Source of the DNA: a virus
Length of the DNA stretch: 39,318 bases
Virus record (IMG/VR): IMGVR_UViG_3300043673_000007
Location: 1-39,318 of that record
Direction: 5' to 3' (one strand)
The first letter of the stretch is position 1. Each line of letters opens with the position of its first letter. The notes beneath the pieces were generated by a model. That model did not search any database. It was not told where the DNA came from and worked only from the letters and a program-made list of their open reading frames with translations. The position numbers were made by a program, and so were the translations under genes. Shown in pieces: positions 29,445-37,741 of this stretch.

Positions 29445-29460
29445 GCCCGCCGATGCGGGC
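29445..29460 (+). terminator. hairpin after the portal gene
   Basis: GCCCGC-CGAT-GCGGGC followed by TTCT. Six perfect G-C pairs but a poor U tract, so termination would be partial. A T-rich stretch precedes it. Confidence 0.4.
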
Positions 29461-29486
29461 TTCTAACTCGAAAAGGCTGATGCCGA

Positions 29487-30107
29487 ATGTACCTTCGCAG
29501 CGCTCCCCGCGGTTTAACGATTTTTGCGACGTTTGCTGCTTTTTCGCCTGAAGGCGATGGTGCTCCGCCGACTCCGCCTCCGCCGCCTCCGGTCAAGGAG
29601 CCGGAAACATTCTCTCGCGAGTACGTCCAGGAGTTGCGGGAGGAAAACAAGGGTACTCGGTTGAAGGCGACCGAGGCACAGCGCAAGGCGGCCGATGCCG
29701 ATGCGCGCGCCAAGAAAGCCGAAGAAGACGCTGCGGCGAAGATCGCCTTGGCGGAAACAGAGGCTAAAGAGAAGCTAAGCAAGGCCGAGAAGTCTGCCAA
29801 CGATCGGATCATTCACTCCGAACTGCGCGTGTTTGCCATCAAGGCCGGCATGGTCGATCTCGATGGGCTGAAACTTGCCGATGTGAGCAAGATTACGCTC
29901 GAAGATGACGGTACGGTCAAGGGTGCCGAAGAACTGATGGCAGCGCTGAAGGAAGCCAAGCCATATTTGTTCGGCAAACCCCCTACCGGTTCAAGTAACC
30001 CGGCGCCGCCACCACCGCCGGGCGATGGCCAGCCGAAAAAGGCCAAGGACATGTCGGAAGACGAGCGCAAGGCGTTCCTCAAGGACCACAAGAAGAAATT
30101 CGGTTAG
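29487..30107 (+). CDS. probable head scaffolding protein
   Basis: A 206-residue protein. Pro-rich start (PPTPPPPPPVKEPETFS), then a long charged coiled coil (YVQELREENKGTRLKATEAQ and onward through KLSKAEKSAND), a short ordered domain (LRVFAIKAGMVDLDGLKL, AKPYLFGKP) and a basic C-terminal helix (DERKAFLKDHKKKFG). This is the usual plan of phage scaffolds: coiled-coil middle, basic tail that docks on the capsid protein. It lies directly before the major capsid gene, as scaffolds do. Confidence 0.7.
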   Translation: MYLRSAPRGLTIFATFAAFSPEGDGAPPTPPPPPPVKEPETFSREYVQELREENKGTRLKATEAQRKAADADARAKKAEEDAAAKIALAETEAKEKLSKAEKSANDRIIHSELRVFAIKAGMVDLDGLKLADVSKITLEDDGTVKGAEELMAALKEAKPYLFGKPPTGSSNPAPPPPPGDGQPKKAKDMSEDERKAFLKDHKKKFG

Positions 30108-30174
30108 AGCGCACGACGCGCTGACGTAGTCGCCCGCAAGGGCTGTTTCCTGCCATCGCGCGACAGCGCACCTG

Positions 30175-30192
30175 ATCATCATCATCATCATC
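30175..30192 (+). repeat. (ATC)6 microsatellite
   Basis: Six ATC units lie in the 140-base gap between scaffold and capsid genes, which otherwise holds only the capsid gene's ribosome site AAAGGAG near 30235. Confidence 0.8.
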
Positions 30193-30247
30193 CGCCTGAC
30201 GGGGTCTTGACGACCACCGGGCTCTCCAACTTCAAAGGAGCCCGACC

Positions 30248-31615
30248 GTGGGTATTCAAAATTTCCCGGCTTCCCTGCAGCCGATCATCCAGCAGGGCTT
30301 TCTCGAGCAGACCTTCGAAAAATATCTGTCCTCGGCACTCGGCTATCGCCGCGCCGCCAAGCGCGAAAATTTCCGCACCAATATCGGTGAAACCCTGACC
30401 AAGACCCGTCCAGGTCTCAAGGCGCCGGTGATCAACCCGATGGTGACGTCGGGCAACACCAACTTCGACAACGGCCTGTCGCCCTCGACGTTCACCGTCG
30501 AGCAATTCAAGCTCACGCTGGCACAATACGGCGACACCATCGATCTCAACACGGTGACCAACCGGGTCGGTATCGTCGAGCAGTTCCTGCACAACAGCCA
30601 GGTCAACGCGATCCAGGCCGGGCAGTCGCTCGACCGCATCGCGCGCAACCGGGTGTTTGCCGGCTACATGGGCGGCAATACCCGCGTGCGCACCACGCTG
30701 GGCGCGCCGGCGGCAACCATCAGCGTTGACGACATCAACGGCTTCGAGAACGCGCTGGTCAACGGCGTCGTAACGCCGGTGTCCGCCACCAACACCCTGC
30801 AGGTCACCGTCGGCTCCAACATCTACACCCTGACCGGCACCGCGGCGGATGCGGCCAACGTCTCGACCGCGACCGCGCCGTTCGGCAATGCGCTGCCGGC
30901 CCAGCCGCAATCCGGCCTGGCACCGGGGCGTTCCGGCACGCTGACCTTCTCCGGCAACGTCAGTGTCGCGGACGGCACCGCGCTCAACGCGGTGACGATG
31001 GCGAACGCCGCCAGCGTGCTTCGTCCGAACACGCGCGGCACCAGCGCCGGTCTGGTTGCCGGTGATCTGTTCACCATGTCGATCGCACTCGACTCGGTCG
31101 CGCTGCTCCGCCGCAACGCGGTGCCGGCGATCGACGGCTTCTACAATTGCCATCTGGACCCGGTGTCGTCGCGGCAGTTGTTCGCCGATCCCGACTTCAA
31201 GCAATTGTTCCAGGGTCAAAGTGCTGCCTCCGAATTCCGCATGGGCCGCGTGATCGAGCTGTTGGACCTGCGCTTCATTCCAACCACGGAAGCGCCGGTG
31301 CAGGTGCATCCGGTCAATGCCACGCTCAACATCCGTCGCCCCATCATCTGCGGCGAAGGTGCGCTGATCGAAGGCGATTTCGAGGGCATGGGCGCGGAAG
31401 ATACCGCCCCGAACGATTCCATCATCGACATGGTGGACGGCGTTGCCCAGGTCACCCGCGAACCGCTCGACCGGCTGCAGCAGATCATCGCCCAGTCCTG
31501 GTACTGGATCGGCGATTTCGTGGCCCCGACCGACTTCACGGTCAATGCCTCGATCGTGCCGACCGCCAGCGCTGCCTACTGGAAGCGTGCGGTCGTGATC
31601 GAACACATCGGCTGA
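30248..31615 (+). CDS. major capsid protein
   Basis: A 455-residue protein, GTG start with AAAGGAG nine bases upstream. N-terminal segments NFPASLQPIIQQGFLEQTFE and TRPGLKAPVINPM, then VEQFKLTLAQYGDTIDLN, and TNRVGIVEQFLHNSQVN give the usual capsid order of N-arm, E-loop and spine helix. An inserted Ala/Gly/Thr-rich beta domain (about residues 170-255) would stand out on the capsid surface. C-terminal half returns to the core (RVIELLDLRFIPTTEAPVQ, LNIRRPIICGEGALIEGD). Strong ribosome site and position after scaffold agree. Confidence 0.78.
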   Translation: MGIQNFPASLQPIIQQGFLEQTFEKYLSSALGYRRAAKRENFRTNIGETLTKTRPGLKAPVINPMVTSGNTNFDNGLSPSTFTVEQFKLTLAQYGDTIDLNTVTNRVGIVEQFLHNSQVNAIQAGQSLDRIARNRVFAGYMGGNTRVRTTLGAPAATISVDDINGFENALVNGVVTPVSATNTLQVTVGSNIYTLTGTAADAANVSTATAPFGNALPAQPQSGLAPGRSGTLTFSGNVSVADGTALNAVTMANAASVLRPNTRGTSAGLVAGDLFTMSIALDSVALLRRNAVPAIDGFYNCHLDPVSSRQLFADPDFKQLFQGQSAASEFRMGRVIELLDLRFIPTTEAPVQVHPVNATLNIRRPIICGEGALIEGDFEGMGAEDTAPNDSIIDMVDGVAQVTREPLDRLQQIIAQSWYWIGDFVAPTDFTVNASIVPTASAAYWKRAVVIEHIG

Positions 31616-31621
31616 AGCCAA

Positions 31622-31643
31622 GGGCGGCCTCACGGGGCCGTCC
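31622..31643 (+). terminator. hairpin after the capsid gene
   Basis: GGGCGGCC and GGCCGTCC pair over eight positions (one wobble) around TCACGG. No U tract; may be a partial terminator or 3'-end stabiliser for the capsid mRNA. Confidence 0.4.
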
Positions 31644-31690
31644 TCGTTCGCCTATCCCCCGAAATTGTTTGCACACAAGGAGCGATCCCC

Positions 31691-32011
31691 ATGGACGCAT
31701 CGTATCAAAATGGCCTTAAGGCCCTCGCCGGCGGTTCCCAACCCGGCGCAACCCTGATCGGCGGTTCGACCTTCACCCGTTTCACGACCGTCGCCAGCGC
31801 CAACGACAGCTCGGTGTTGCCGCCGGCCGCGGCCGGGCTCAGTTACGTCGTCAAGAATGCCGGTGCCAACAGTATGAACGTGTTCCCGAATGGCAGCACC
31901 GACGTCATCAACGCGCTGGCGGTGCAGACCGCGTTCGCGCTGGCGGCCGGCAAAACCGCGATGTTCGTGTGTTTTGTGGCCGGCACCTGGGACGTGTTGC
32001 TCTCGGCGTAA
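31691..32011 (+). CDS. one-domain putative capsid decoration protein
   Basis: A 106-residue beta-rich protein: YQNGLKALAGGSQPGATLI, FTTVASANDSSVLPPAAAGL, VVKNAGANSMNVFPNG, then INALAVQTAFALAAGKTAMF and TWDVLLSA. The same domain occurs twice in the next gene. Size, Gly/Ala/Ser-rich beta composition and place right after the capsid gene fit a head-decoration or head-fibre protein. Function by position only. Confidence 0.6.
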   Translation: MDASYQNGLKALAGGSQPGATLIGGSTFTRFTTVASANDSSVLPPAAAGLSYVVKNAGANSMNVFPNGSTDVINALAVQTAFALAAGKTAMFVCFVAGTWDVLLSA

Positions 32012-32079
32012 AATCAGCGGCGGACGTAACCGTTCGCCGTTCCCTTTTTTAATCGCGACCAACGCAGGAGCGCGCGTCG

Positions 32080-32805
32080 ATGGACGTCACCCCGCAGACA
32101 GCCGACTCGCAGGGCAAAACTGCGAACGAGAAGAACGTGACGGTGACCGGATTCGTGTTCGAATCCTTTACCGACGGCCTCGCCGCGTTCGCGGGCGGCG
32201 GCCAGGCTGGCGCGACGCCGATCACGACCGAGATCGCGCGCGTCACCACGGTGGCAAGCGCGGGCGATAGCGTGATGCTTCCGCCCGCGACGCAGGGCCT
32301 GACGCTGATGGTGATCAACCACGGCGCCAAACCGATGCAGGTGTTCGGCAACGGTGCCGATGTGATCGACGACCAGCTCGCGGCCACCGGCGTCAGCCAG
32401 ATGGTCAACAGCGTGGTGTTCTATGTCTGCACCATCACCGGCAAATGGTATGCCAACGGGCTCGGTACCGGCTTTGCCGGTGCGTTTGAAACCCAGAGCT
32501 ATATCGACGGCCTGACTGCGCATGCCGGCGGCGGCCAGGGCTCGGCGCTGCTGATCACCACCATGCTGAGCCGGTTTACGATTGTGGCGACCGCGGGCGA
32601 TTCCGCCATCCTGCCGCCCGGCGTTGGCGGCATGAACATCACCGTCATCAACGCCAGCGCCACCAGCATGAACGTGTTTCCGGATATCGGAAGCACCATC
32701 AACGCGCTATCGGCCAACACCGCTTTCGCGCTGGCAGCGGGCAAGACCGCCGTGTTCGTCACCACGGTTCCCGGCGCCTGGCACACCATACCGCTCGTCC
32801 CGTAG
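32080..32805 (+). CDS. two-domain putative capsid decoration protein
   Basis: A 241-residue protein with two copies of the domain of the previous gene. Copy 1 (about residues 30-128): GLAAFAGGGQAGATPITT, TTVASAGDSVMLPPATQGL, VINHGAKPMQVFGNG. Copy 2 (about 140-241): GLTAHAGGGQGSALLITT, TIVATAGDSAILPPGVGGM, VINASATSMNVFPDIG, AFALAAGKTAVFVTTVPG. Copy 2 is nearer to the single-domain protein, so duplication and fusion are recent relative to copy 1. Likely surface subunit of the capsid. Confidence 0.6.
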   Translation: MDVTPQTADSQGKTANEKNVTVTGFVFESFTDGLAAFAGGGQAGATPITTEIARVTTVASAGDSVMLPPATQGLTLMVINHGAKPMQVFGNGADVIDDQLAATGVSQMVNSVVFYVCTITGKWYANGLGTGFAGAFETQSYIDGLTAHAGGGQGSALLITTMLSRFTIVATAGDSAILPPGVGGMNITVINASATSMNVFPDIGSTINALSANTAFALAAGKTAVFVTTVPGAWHTIPLVP

Positions 32806-32811
32806 CGCATC

Positions 32812-33117
32812 ATGGGCCGCGAACATAGGCGGCGACAGGTGTTATCCGCGCCGCCGCCAGTCGCGTCAGATGCAGTTGCTTCAAGCGAGATATTGCTCGC
32901 CTTCGAGATGATGGCGGACGATCTGCTGTCAGCGCCAATAGACGACCTTGCGATTTCCGATCCGATGCCGCCGCGTTTGCTGATGCAAGCGACCTATTCG
33001 TATTTCGGCGAGGACGGGCTGTTTCGAAACTGGACTGAAGGCGCGATCGTACATGATCGCAACGAAATCGAAGACCTGGTCGCACGCGGCGCGCCCGTCG
33101 AAAGGTTGGACGCATGA
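32812..33117 (+). CDS. hypothetical protein in the head region
   Basis: A 101-residue protein from ATG 32812. Basic start (GREHRRRQVLSAPPP), then an acidic helix (SEILLAFEMMADDLLS) and an ordered end with ATYSYFGEDGLFRNWTEGAI and IEDLVARGAPVERLDA. The last part resembles a small phage domain that follows decoration genes. Coupled by ATGA to the next gene. Confidence 0.5.
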   Translation: MGREHRRRQVLSAPPPVASDAVASSEILLAFEMMADDLLSAPIDDLAISDPMPPRLLMQATYSYFGEDGLFRNWTEGAIVHDRNEIEDLVARGAPVERLDA

Positions 33118-33668
33118 AATCGGCTCTCAAAGTTCTCGCCGCTTGCGCCACGCTGATCGCAGGCGCGGCGCAGGCCCAGCAGCCGCCGCCGAACTATATG
33201 GGCCGGGTCGGCGGCGTGACAAAGGAAGTTTGCGTCACGCCTGTCGTGACATCGGGATCGGCCTATAGCGCCGGCAACGTCGTCGGCGGCCTGATCACGT
33301 TTGCGAACGCGATGCTCAGTGCCAACAGCGGTAGCCTCCAGTCGATCCGCATGACCACCAAAAGCGTGCAGAGCGCGGAATTCGACATCTCGTTCTTGTC
33401 GGCGTTGCCCTCGGCGCCGTCGACAGAATTCCCCGACAAGGCGGCGCCGGCAATCGCCGCCGCCGATGTCGGCCTGGTGTTGCCGCCGATCAAGCTCACC
33501 ACCAATTTTAGCGGGCTCGGCACCCATACGGTCTACGGTGCGGACGCGATCGCGCGCGCGGTCAACAATGCCGGATCCTCGGCCTATGCCGTGATCACCA
33601 CGCCGGGCACCCCGACATTTACCAGCGCATCCGACCTTCAATTGTGCGCGACCTGGTATCAAGACTGA
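33114..33668 (+). CDS. beta-rich protein with signal peptide, head region
   Basis: A 184-residue protein. Residues 1-22 are a signal peptide (MKSALK, LAACATLIAGAAQA, then QQPP); LAAC could be read as a lipobox but the hydrophobic part before it is too short. The rest is beta-rich: VTPVVTSGSAYSAGNVVGGL, QSIRMTTKSVQSAEFDISF, AADVGLVLPPIKL. This second part belongs to a common phage virion-associated domain that normally has no signal peptide. An exported virion-domain protein is odd; a periplasmic role at the cell surface is one reading. Confidence 0.55.
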   Translation: MKSALKVLAACATLIAGAAQAQQPPPNYMGRVGGVTKEVCVTPVVTSGSAYSAGNVVGGLITFANAMLSANSGSLQSIRMTTKSVQSAEFDISFLSALPSAPSTEFPDKAAPAIAAADVGLVLPPIKLTTNFSGLGTHTVYGADAIARAVNNAGSSAYAVITTPGTPTFTSASDLQLCATWYQD

Positions 33669-33703
33669 TGCATCCCCACTCTGTCGCAGCGGGATCGTGA
33701 TCC

Positions 33704-34087
33704 ATGTCCTTCACCAACGCCCAAAAGGTCGATATCCGGCGCTTCTGCGGCTACATGGCCTACGGCGTCGGGCAGGCCGGCTTTCAGGGTTGGCGGTTTT
33801 TCCAGGCCTACGGCTTGATGGAATTCCGCCTCAACAATTTCGCGCCGGAGGAAGAGACCGTCATCACCACGATCTATCTCGCCAATCTCTATTCGCTGGA
33901 GACCGCGATCGTCGGCACCAGCGCCAATCTCGACACCGCGAAGGCCGCGGTGTGGGAGCACAACCAGAACGAACTGCGCGACCGCGATGCATTGTTCGCG
34001 AACTGGCGGCGCAAGCTGTGCGATTTTATCGGCGTGCCGCCCGGCGAGGGCCTGCAAGGCGGATCCGGCATGAGGCTTGTGGTCTAA
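33704..34087 (+). CDS. probable head-tail connector protein
   Basis: A 127-residue helical protein: NAQKVDIRRFCGYMAYGVGQ, then YGLMEFRLNNFAPEEETVI, YLANLYSLETAIVGTSANL and WRRKLCDFIGVPPGEGLQG. The R-R-F/Y-C-G-Y start and the all-helical build are common in phage neck genes at this spot between head and tail genes. Adaptor role inferred from position. Confidence 0.5.
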   Translation: MSFTNAQKVDIRRFCGYMAYGVGQAGFQGWRFFQAYGLMEFRLNNFAPEEETVITTIYLANLYSLETAIVGTSANLDTAKAAVWEHNQNELRDRDALFANWRRKLCDFIGVPPGEGLQGGSGMRLVV

Positions 34088-34750
34088 ATGGATGCCGCAA
34101 CGCTGCAGTCGCGGATCTATTACGGCTACGGAAAAGCCGCGCAATATGTCGGCTACCCGTTTACGCTCTATCGGCCGTCGTCGGCGTCAAACCCGATCGC
34201 GCCTGGTAATATCATAGGCTCGCCGCTGAAGGCCTCGTTCACGGTCAATGGTGGCAAGTTCAACTTCGAAAAGCCCGGCAAGCATCAAGAGGTGCTTTGG
34301 CTCGGTCTATTCGACGGCACCACGACAAAGGTCGGCGATTATCTCGTCAACGCGAGCCATGGCACATATTTCATTGCTGCGCAGCAGGATGAACTGCCGA
34401 TACTTTGCGTGAAATGCAGCCACGTCTTGAATGTGTCGCGAACGCAGGCTGTGTCTACCGTGGGGCAAAATCCCTATAGCGGGGCGACGGCGCAGAACCA
34501 GGTGCCGGTCATGACGGGCTGGCCTGCAAGCCTCGTCATGAGCAACAAGGCCCGGATGCCGGAGGCGGGATTGCCGATGGATATGCCGAGCCCGATGTTC
34601 GAGATCCTTCTGCCGGCGACCGCCGGCGTGGATATCCGCAGCGGCGATTTTATCGACGACGACAATAATCCGGTGCGCCGCTACATCGAGGCGGGATCCG
34701 AATTGTCAGCGCTGGGCTGGCGCATCGGCGCGCGGCTGGCGGTTGCATAA
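34088..34750 (+). CDS. probable neck/head-completion protein
   Basis: A 220-residue beta-rich protein that starts directly after the preceding stop. YGKAAQYVGYPFTLYRPSSA is followed by a core (FEKPGKHQEVLWLGLFDG, VGDYLVNASHGTYFIAAQQD) and a variable end with PMFEILLPATAGVDIRSGDF. The motif 'VGDYL....GTYFIA.Q' is that of phage head-closure or stopper-type proteins that measure a joint. Assignment by position and fold impression. Confidence 0.5.
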   Translation: MDAATLQSRIYYGYGKAAQYVGYPFTLYRPSSASNPIAPGNIIGSPLKASFTVNGGKFNFEKPGKHQEVLWLGLFDGTTTKVGDYLVNASHGTYFIAAQQDELPILCVKCSHVLNVSRTQAVSTVGQNPYSGATAQNQVPVMTGWPASLVMSNKARMPEAGLPMDMPSPMFEILLPATAGVDIRSGDFIDDDNNPVRRYIEAGSELSALGWRIGARLAVA

Positions 34751-34769
34751 CGGGTATGACTGCGGCGGC

Positions 34770-35015
34770 ATGATCAAACAGCTTAACCCGCCACTGCCGC
34801 TTCTGACCCCGAAGGGCCCAGGCCTCGCGCATTTTCTGATCGACTACGGGCCGGAACACCATCTGCATTGGGTAGTGGCGCTGGACGGCCCCGGCATCAC
34901 GGGTGACGTCGGCGAGTGTTGGGAATTCCAGAACCATCAGATCAGGTTCTGCAACAACTTCACGATGGGCCGCAGCTATTCAAAAACTGACGGCGGGACA
35001 TCGGCTGGTGGGTAA
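34770..35015 (+). CDS. conserved small phage protein
   Basis: An 81-residue protein from ATG 34770. IKQLNPPLPLLTPKGPGLAH, FLIDYGPEHHLHWVVALD and GECWEFQNHQIRF are typical of a widespread phage family of unknown function (PLxTPKGxGxAHFxIDYGxEHxLxW). It is usually found among structural or DNA-region genes. A Thr/Gly-rich end follows FTMGRSYSKTDGG. Confidence 0.6.
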   Translation: MIKQLNPPLPLLTPKGPGLAHFLIDYGPEHHLHWVVALDGPGITGDVGECWEFQNHQIRFCNNFTMGRSYSKTDGGTSAGG

Positions 35016-35017
35016 CG

Positions 35018-35842
35018 ATGGCCGATACCAGTGATGTAGAAAATACGCTGGTCGCGCTGGCGGCGGCGGCGATCTATCCGAACGGCACCTCACAGCCGTC
35101 GATCGTCAACGCCGGCGTCAAGATCTTCCGCGGCTGGCCGGTGTCCGACAATCTCGATGCGGACCTGGCGGCCGGCATCGCCAACGTCTCGATCTTCCCG
35201 CCCGAAGGCATGGAGCGCAACACCACGCGCTGGCCGCGCGACGAACAGATCATCGCCGCGCCGGTCCATACCCTCACAGCCGTGGTCAACGGCGCCACCA
35301 TCACGATCGGCGGCAGCGTCGCGGTCCCGCAGAACGTCATCGCGCTGTGCGGAAACGATTTTGCATTCTCCTACCAGGTGCAGGCCAACGATACGCTTCC
35401 CAGCATCGCGGCCGCGCTGGCGGCGCTGATCGCGGCACAGTTTCCCGGCACCAGCGCAACGGGCGCGGTGATCACCACGGTCGGCAAGACAGGAATCCTG
35501 CAGGCGCGGATCGCCGGCGTCGGGCAAGTCTATGTCGAGCAAAAGCGGCAGGAAAAGACCTACTGGATCACCTGCTGGTGTCCGACGCCTGCGATGCGCG
35601 ACATCCTGGCGCCCGCGATCGACGTGGCACTGTCCGAACTCGATTTCATCACCCTGGCGGACGGCAGTGTCGGGCGCCTGCGCTACGCATCGAGCCGCGT
35701 CTCGGACGAAGGCCAGAAGGTCCAGATCTACCGCCGCGATCTCGTCTACAGCGTCGAATACGGCACCGCGACGATTACCAGCGCGCCGGAGACCGGCGCA
35801 ATTGGTGTTGGCGTCAATGCCGGGCAACCCGTCTATTCCTGA
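35018..35842 (+). CDS. probable tail-completion/terminator protein
   Basis: A 274-residue protein. First part: VENTLVALAAAAIYPNGTSQ, VNAGVKIFRGWPVSDNLDAD, then GIANVSIFPPEGMERNTTRW. Middle has an inserted beta region (residues 88-165). End: KTYWITCWCPTPAMRDILAP, AIDVALSELDFITLADGSVG and RRDLVYSVEYGTATI. Such 'I-x-P.. G..NVSIFP' and 'W..C.SP.AR.' patterns are those of myovirus tail terminators, which close the tail before head joining. It lies between neck and sheath genes, as expected. Confidence 0.55.
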   Translation: MADTSDVENTLVALAAAAIYPNGTSQPSIVNAGVKIFRGWPVSDNLDADLAAGIANVSIFPPEGMERNTTRWPRDEQIIAAPVHTLTAVVNGATITIGGSVAVPQNVIALCGNDFAFSYQVQANDTLPSIAAALAALIAAQFPGTSATGAVITTVGKTGILQARIAGVGQVYVEQKRQEKTYWITCWCPTPAMRDILAPAIDVALSELDFITLADGSVGRLRYASSRVSDEGQKVQIYRRDLVYSVEYGTATITSAPETGAIGVGVNAGQPVYS

Positions 35843-35852
35843 GAGGGTCATC

Positions 35853-36077
35853 ATGGATCATCACCTGACTGCCGTGCGCGACTTCGGTTCCTACAAGCGC
35901 GGCGACCATATCGACGACGAGGCGGAAGTGGCGCGGATTCTCGGCGGCGAGCACAGCGTGCACGTCGTCAAGGTGGTTGCCGATGCGAAGCCGGTAGACA
36001 TGCCGGTGCTGACGAACGGCGGCGAGAGCGGTTCGAAGACACTCACCATGGCTGATCTGCCCGCCGCCGCGAAGTAA
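35853..36077 (+). CDS. small tail-region protein
   Basis: A 74-residue protein with GAGAGGGTC before ATG 35853. DHHLTAVRDFGSYKRGDHID then EVARILGGEHSVHVVKVVAD form a compact beta domain of the kind that follows portal or tail genes in phages ('V.DF..Y..GD.I.D...V..IL....HVV'). The rest is a flexible tail ending MADLPAAAK. Confidence 0.5.
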   Translation: MDHHLTAVRDFGSYKRGDHIDDEAEVARILGGEHSVHVVKVVADAKPVDMPVLTNGGESGSKTLTMADLPAAAK

Positions 36078-36138
36078 CGAGCTCAATCGCATCGATCCGG
36101 GCGTTTCCGGCGCCGTTGATAGAGACGAGAAAAAACAA

Positions 36139-36663
36139 ATGGGCCACGGCGACGCATTACCAGAGCAATCCACAACCAAGCTGGAGCGCGCGCAATGGGA
36201 TTACGACCGCGCAATCCTGCTGCAAACTCAGGCCGAGACTGCCGCACGCGAAAACGATAAAGCGGTCGTGGCGGCGCGTGCGAAACTGGAACACGCCAAG
36301 CGCGAAGCCGCTGCGGCCATCCCGGTAGACCGCTCCGCACGCCAGCTATCGGGCGGGGGCGCTGTGACCGAGGACCATCGCGAGATCAACCCCGCGAGCG
36401 GCCAGCAAAAGGGCTACGTCGTTCTATCGGATGCCGAACGCGGCAAAGGTTTTGTTCGCCCGTTCCGCGATGCCTACCGGCATTTGAAGTGCGGCGCGAT
36501 CACAACCATGAGCCGCGATATCGCCGCGACCTATGCGCGTGATCCGTACTTCTACGGCGGCACGTTCTGTACGACCTGTCGCGGACATTTTCCCGTCGGG
36601 GAAGGCGGCGAGTTCACCTGGTACGAGATGGACGGTTCTGAGGGGCCGAAGGTCGGGACATGA
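36139..36663 (+). CDS. hypothetical phage protein with Cys-rich C-terminal domain
   Basis: A 174-residue protein. Residues 10-60 are a coiled coil (LERAQWDYDRAILLQTQAET). Residues 75-174 are a widespread phage domain: GKGFVRPFRDAYRHLKCGAI then IAATYARDPYFYGGTFCTTC, HFPVGEGGEFTWYE. The CGAIT...CTTC...HFP pattern suggests a zinc site. Known copies lie in diverse phage regions and have no proven role. The coiled coil is an extra N-terminal part. Confidence 0.55.
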   Translation: MGHGDALPEQSTTKLERAQWDYDRAILLQTQAETAARENDKAVVAARAKLEHAKREAAAAIPVDRSARQLSGGGAVTEDHREINPASGQQKGYVVLSDAERGKGFVRPFRDAYRHLKCGAITTMSRDIAATYARDPYFYGGTFCTTCRGHFPVGEGGEFTWYEMDGSEGPKVGT

Positions 36664-36866
36664 GTGAGCGCATCGAATGCGACGGCTGCATGTGTCCGGC
36701 GTGCGATGATTGCTTCCCACAGCCCGAAACGCTGAACGAACACAATCGGCAGGAACGCGAAACGAGACTCCGGCTTGAGGCTTCCCGCCATCCGCCCTTG
36801 TTCGTGCCAACTAGTCACCTCGAACGCGCGCAAGCGAAGGCGGCCGGCTTTAGAAAGCCGAAATGA
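36660..36866 (+). CDS. small Cys-rich protein
   Basis: A 68-residue protein, ATGA-coupled. CDGCMCPACDDC within its first 18 residues gives five closely spaced Cys, enough for a metal cluster or zinc site. The rest is a charged helix (NEHNRQERETRLRLEASRHP) and a basic end. No known family. Confidence 0.45.
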   Translation: MSERIECDGCMCPACDDCFPQPETLNEHNRQERETRLRLEASRHPPLFVPTSHLERAQAKAAGFRKPK

Positions 36867-37141
36867 CCACGGCTCACTCTCCGCTCCGCGTCCTGAAGGC
36901 TCAAGCCGATCATATCGCGAAGATGGTCAAGGCGATCGAACGCGGAGAGAATCCGACCGAAGATCGCGGCGGCAAGCTGGCGGCGGCACGCAATCGGGCA
37001 AGCGTCAAGTTTGGCGTCGTGATGGACGATAAAGTTCTCACCATCGACATGACGTGGGTGACGATCCATCAGACGAGTGAAGTCGGCTTAGCCGAATATA
37101 TCCTCAAGCAAATGCGAGAAGCACGCGATGCCGAGCATTAA
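36863..37141 (+). CDS. hypothetical small phage protein
   Basis: A 92-residue protein: LRVLKAQADHIAKMVKAIER at the N-terminus, then VKFGVVMDDKVLTIDMTWVT and an end helix (EVGLAEYILKQMREARD). Helix-strand-helix layout. It is coupled on both sides and precedes an exported protein. Unknown role. Confidence 0.5.
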   Translation: MTTAHSPLRVLKAQADHIAKMVKAIERGENPTEDRGGKLAAARNRASVKFGVVMDDKVLTIDMTWVTIHQTSEVGLAEYILKQMREARDAEH

Positions 37142-37439
37142 TAGAACGACGAGAATGGCCATCGCCGTGCTGACCGCGGCTTTGATCGCGGGCCCCGTGC
37201 AGGCCGCCGACGTTTCGGTGAAGCTCGCCGACGGTACCCAAGGCGCGATCATCCAACTGCCTTCGGTGTTCGACCAGTGCATCGCGGGCCTGACGCTGCG
37301 CGGCGACGCTGCGGTGTGCAAGAACATCGCGAGCTTTCTCGTCGGCATGAGCAACGAGGTGAAATCGGCGCAGGCGGAAGCCGCGAAGGCCATCGCGGAC
37401 AAGGCCGCCGCCGACAAAGCCGCTGAGCCCGCGCAGTAA
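37128..37439 (+). CDS. periplasmic protein with signal peptide
   Basis: A 103-residue protein. Residues 1-26 are a signal peptide (RTTRM, AIAVLTAALIAGPVQA, then ADVS). The mature part holds two Cys (QCIAGL and VCKN), perhaps a disulphide, and ends in an Ala/Lys-rich coiled coil (AEAAKAIADKAAADKAA). No lipobox, so not an outer-membrane spanin lipoprotein. Overlaps its upstream neighbour by 14 bases. Its place among tail genes may mean a superinfection or envelope function. Confidence 0.55.
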   Translation: MPSINRTTRMAIAVLTAALIAGPVQAADVSVKLADGTQGAIIQLPSVFDQCIAGLTLRGDAAVCKNIASFLVGMSNEVKSAQAEAAKAIADKAAADKAAEPAQ

Positions 37440-37714
37440 TGCTGCCGCGTTCCGACAAGGCCAGGCGCGTCCATCCGGATTGCCCGGCCGAAGTGAAGCG
37501 CGACGTCGACGTGATGCTGGCGACGTCGCTGTCGGGCAAGCCGTTCTTTGCCGGCGAGACGCTGGCGGATGTCGTGAAGCGGCATTGCCCGCAAATCTTC
37601 GACGGCCCAGCGGCGCATGGTTTCGAGCTGCGTTTTGACCTTGAAGAGAATTCGCATCACGCGCTGATCAAAGGGCGCATGGCGTATCAGATCCGGCGCA
37701 AGCCCTCGAATTAA
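37439..37714 (+). CDS. hypothetical protein before the tail sheath
   Basis: A 91-residue protein with a one-base overlap to the previous stop. SDKARRVHPDCPAEVKRDVD then SGKPFFAGETLADVVKRHCP and GFELRFDLEENSHHALIKGR. Compact alpha/beta impression, no recognised family. Last gene before the sheath promoter region. Confidence 0.5.
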   Translation: MLPRSDKARRVHPDCPAEVKRDVDVMLATSLSGKPFFAGETLADVVKRHCPQIFDGPAAHGFELRFDLEENSHHALIKGRMAYQIRRKPSN

Positions 37715-37741
37715 TCCAGTTCACTCCCGTTCGACCGTGCC

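Noticed and set aside
30175-30192. (ATC)6 run as an operator or tag
   Set aside because: A simple microsatellite; no dyad, no promoter and no frame gives it meaning.
34770-35015. Start at TTG 34743 for the small conserved phage protein
   Set aside because: It lies within the end of the previous gene; the family normally begins with MIKxLNPP, that is at ATG 34770.
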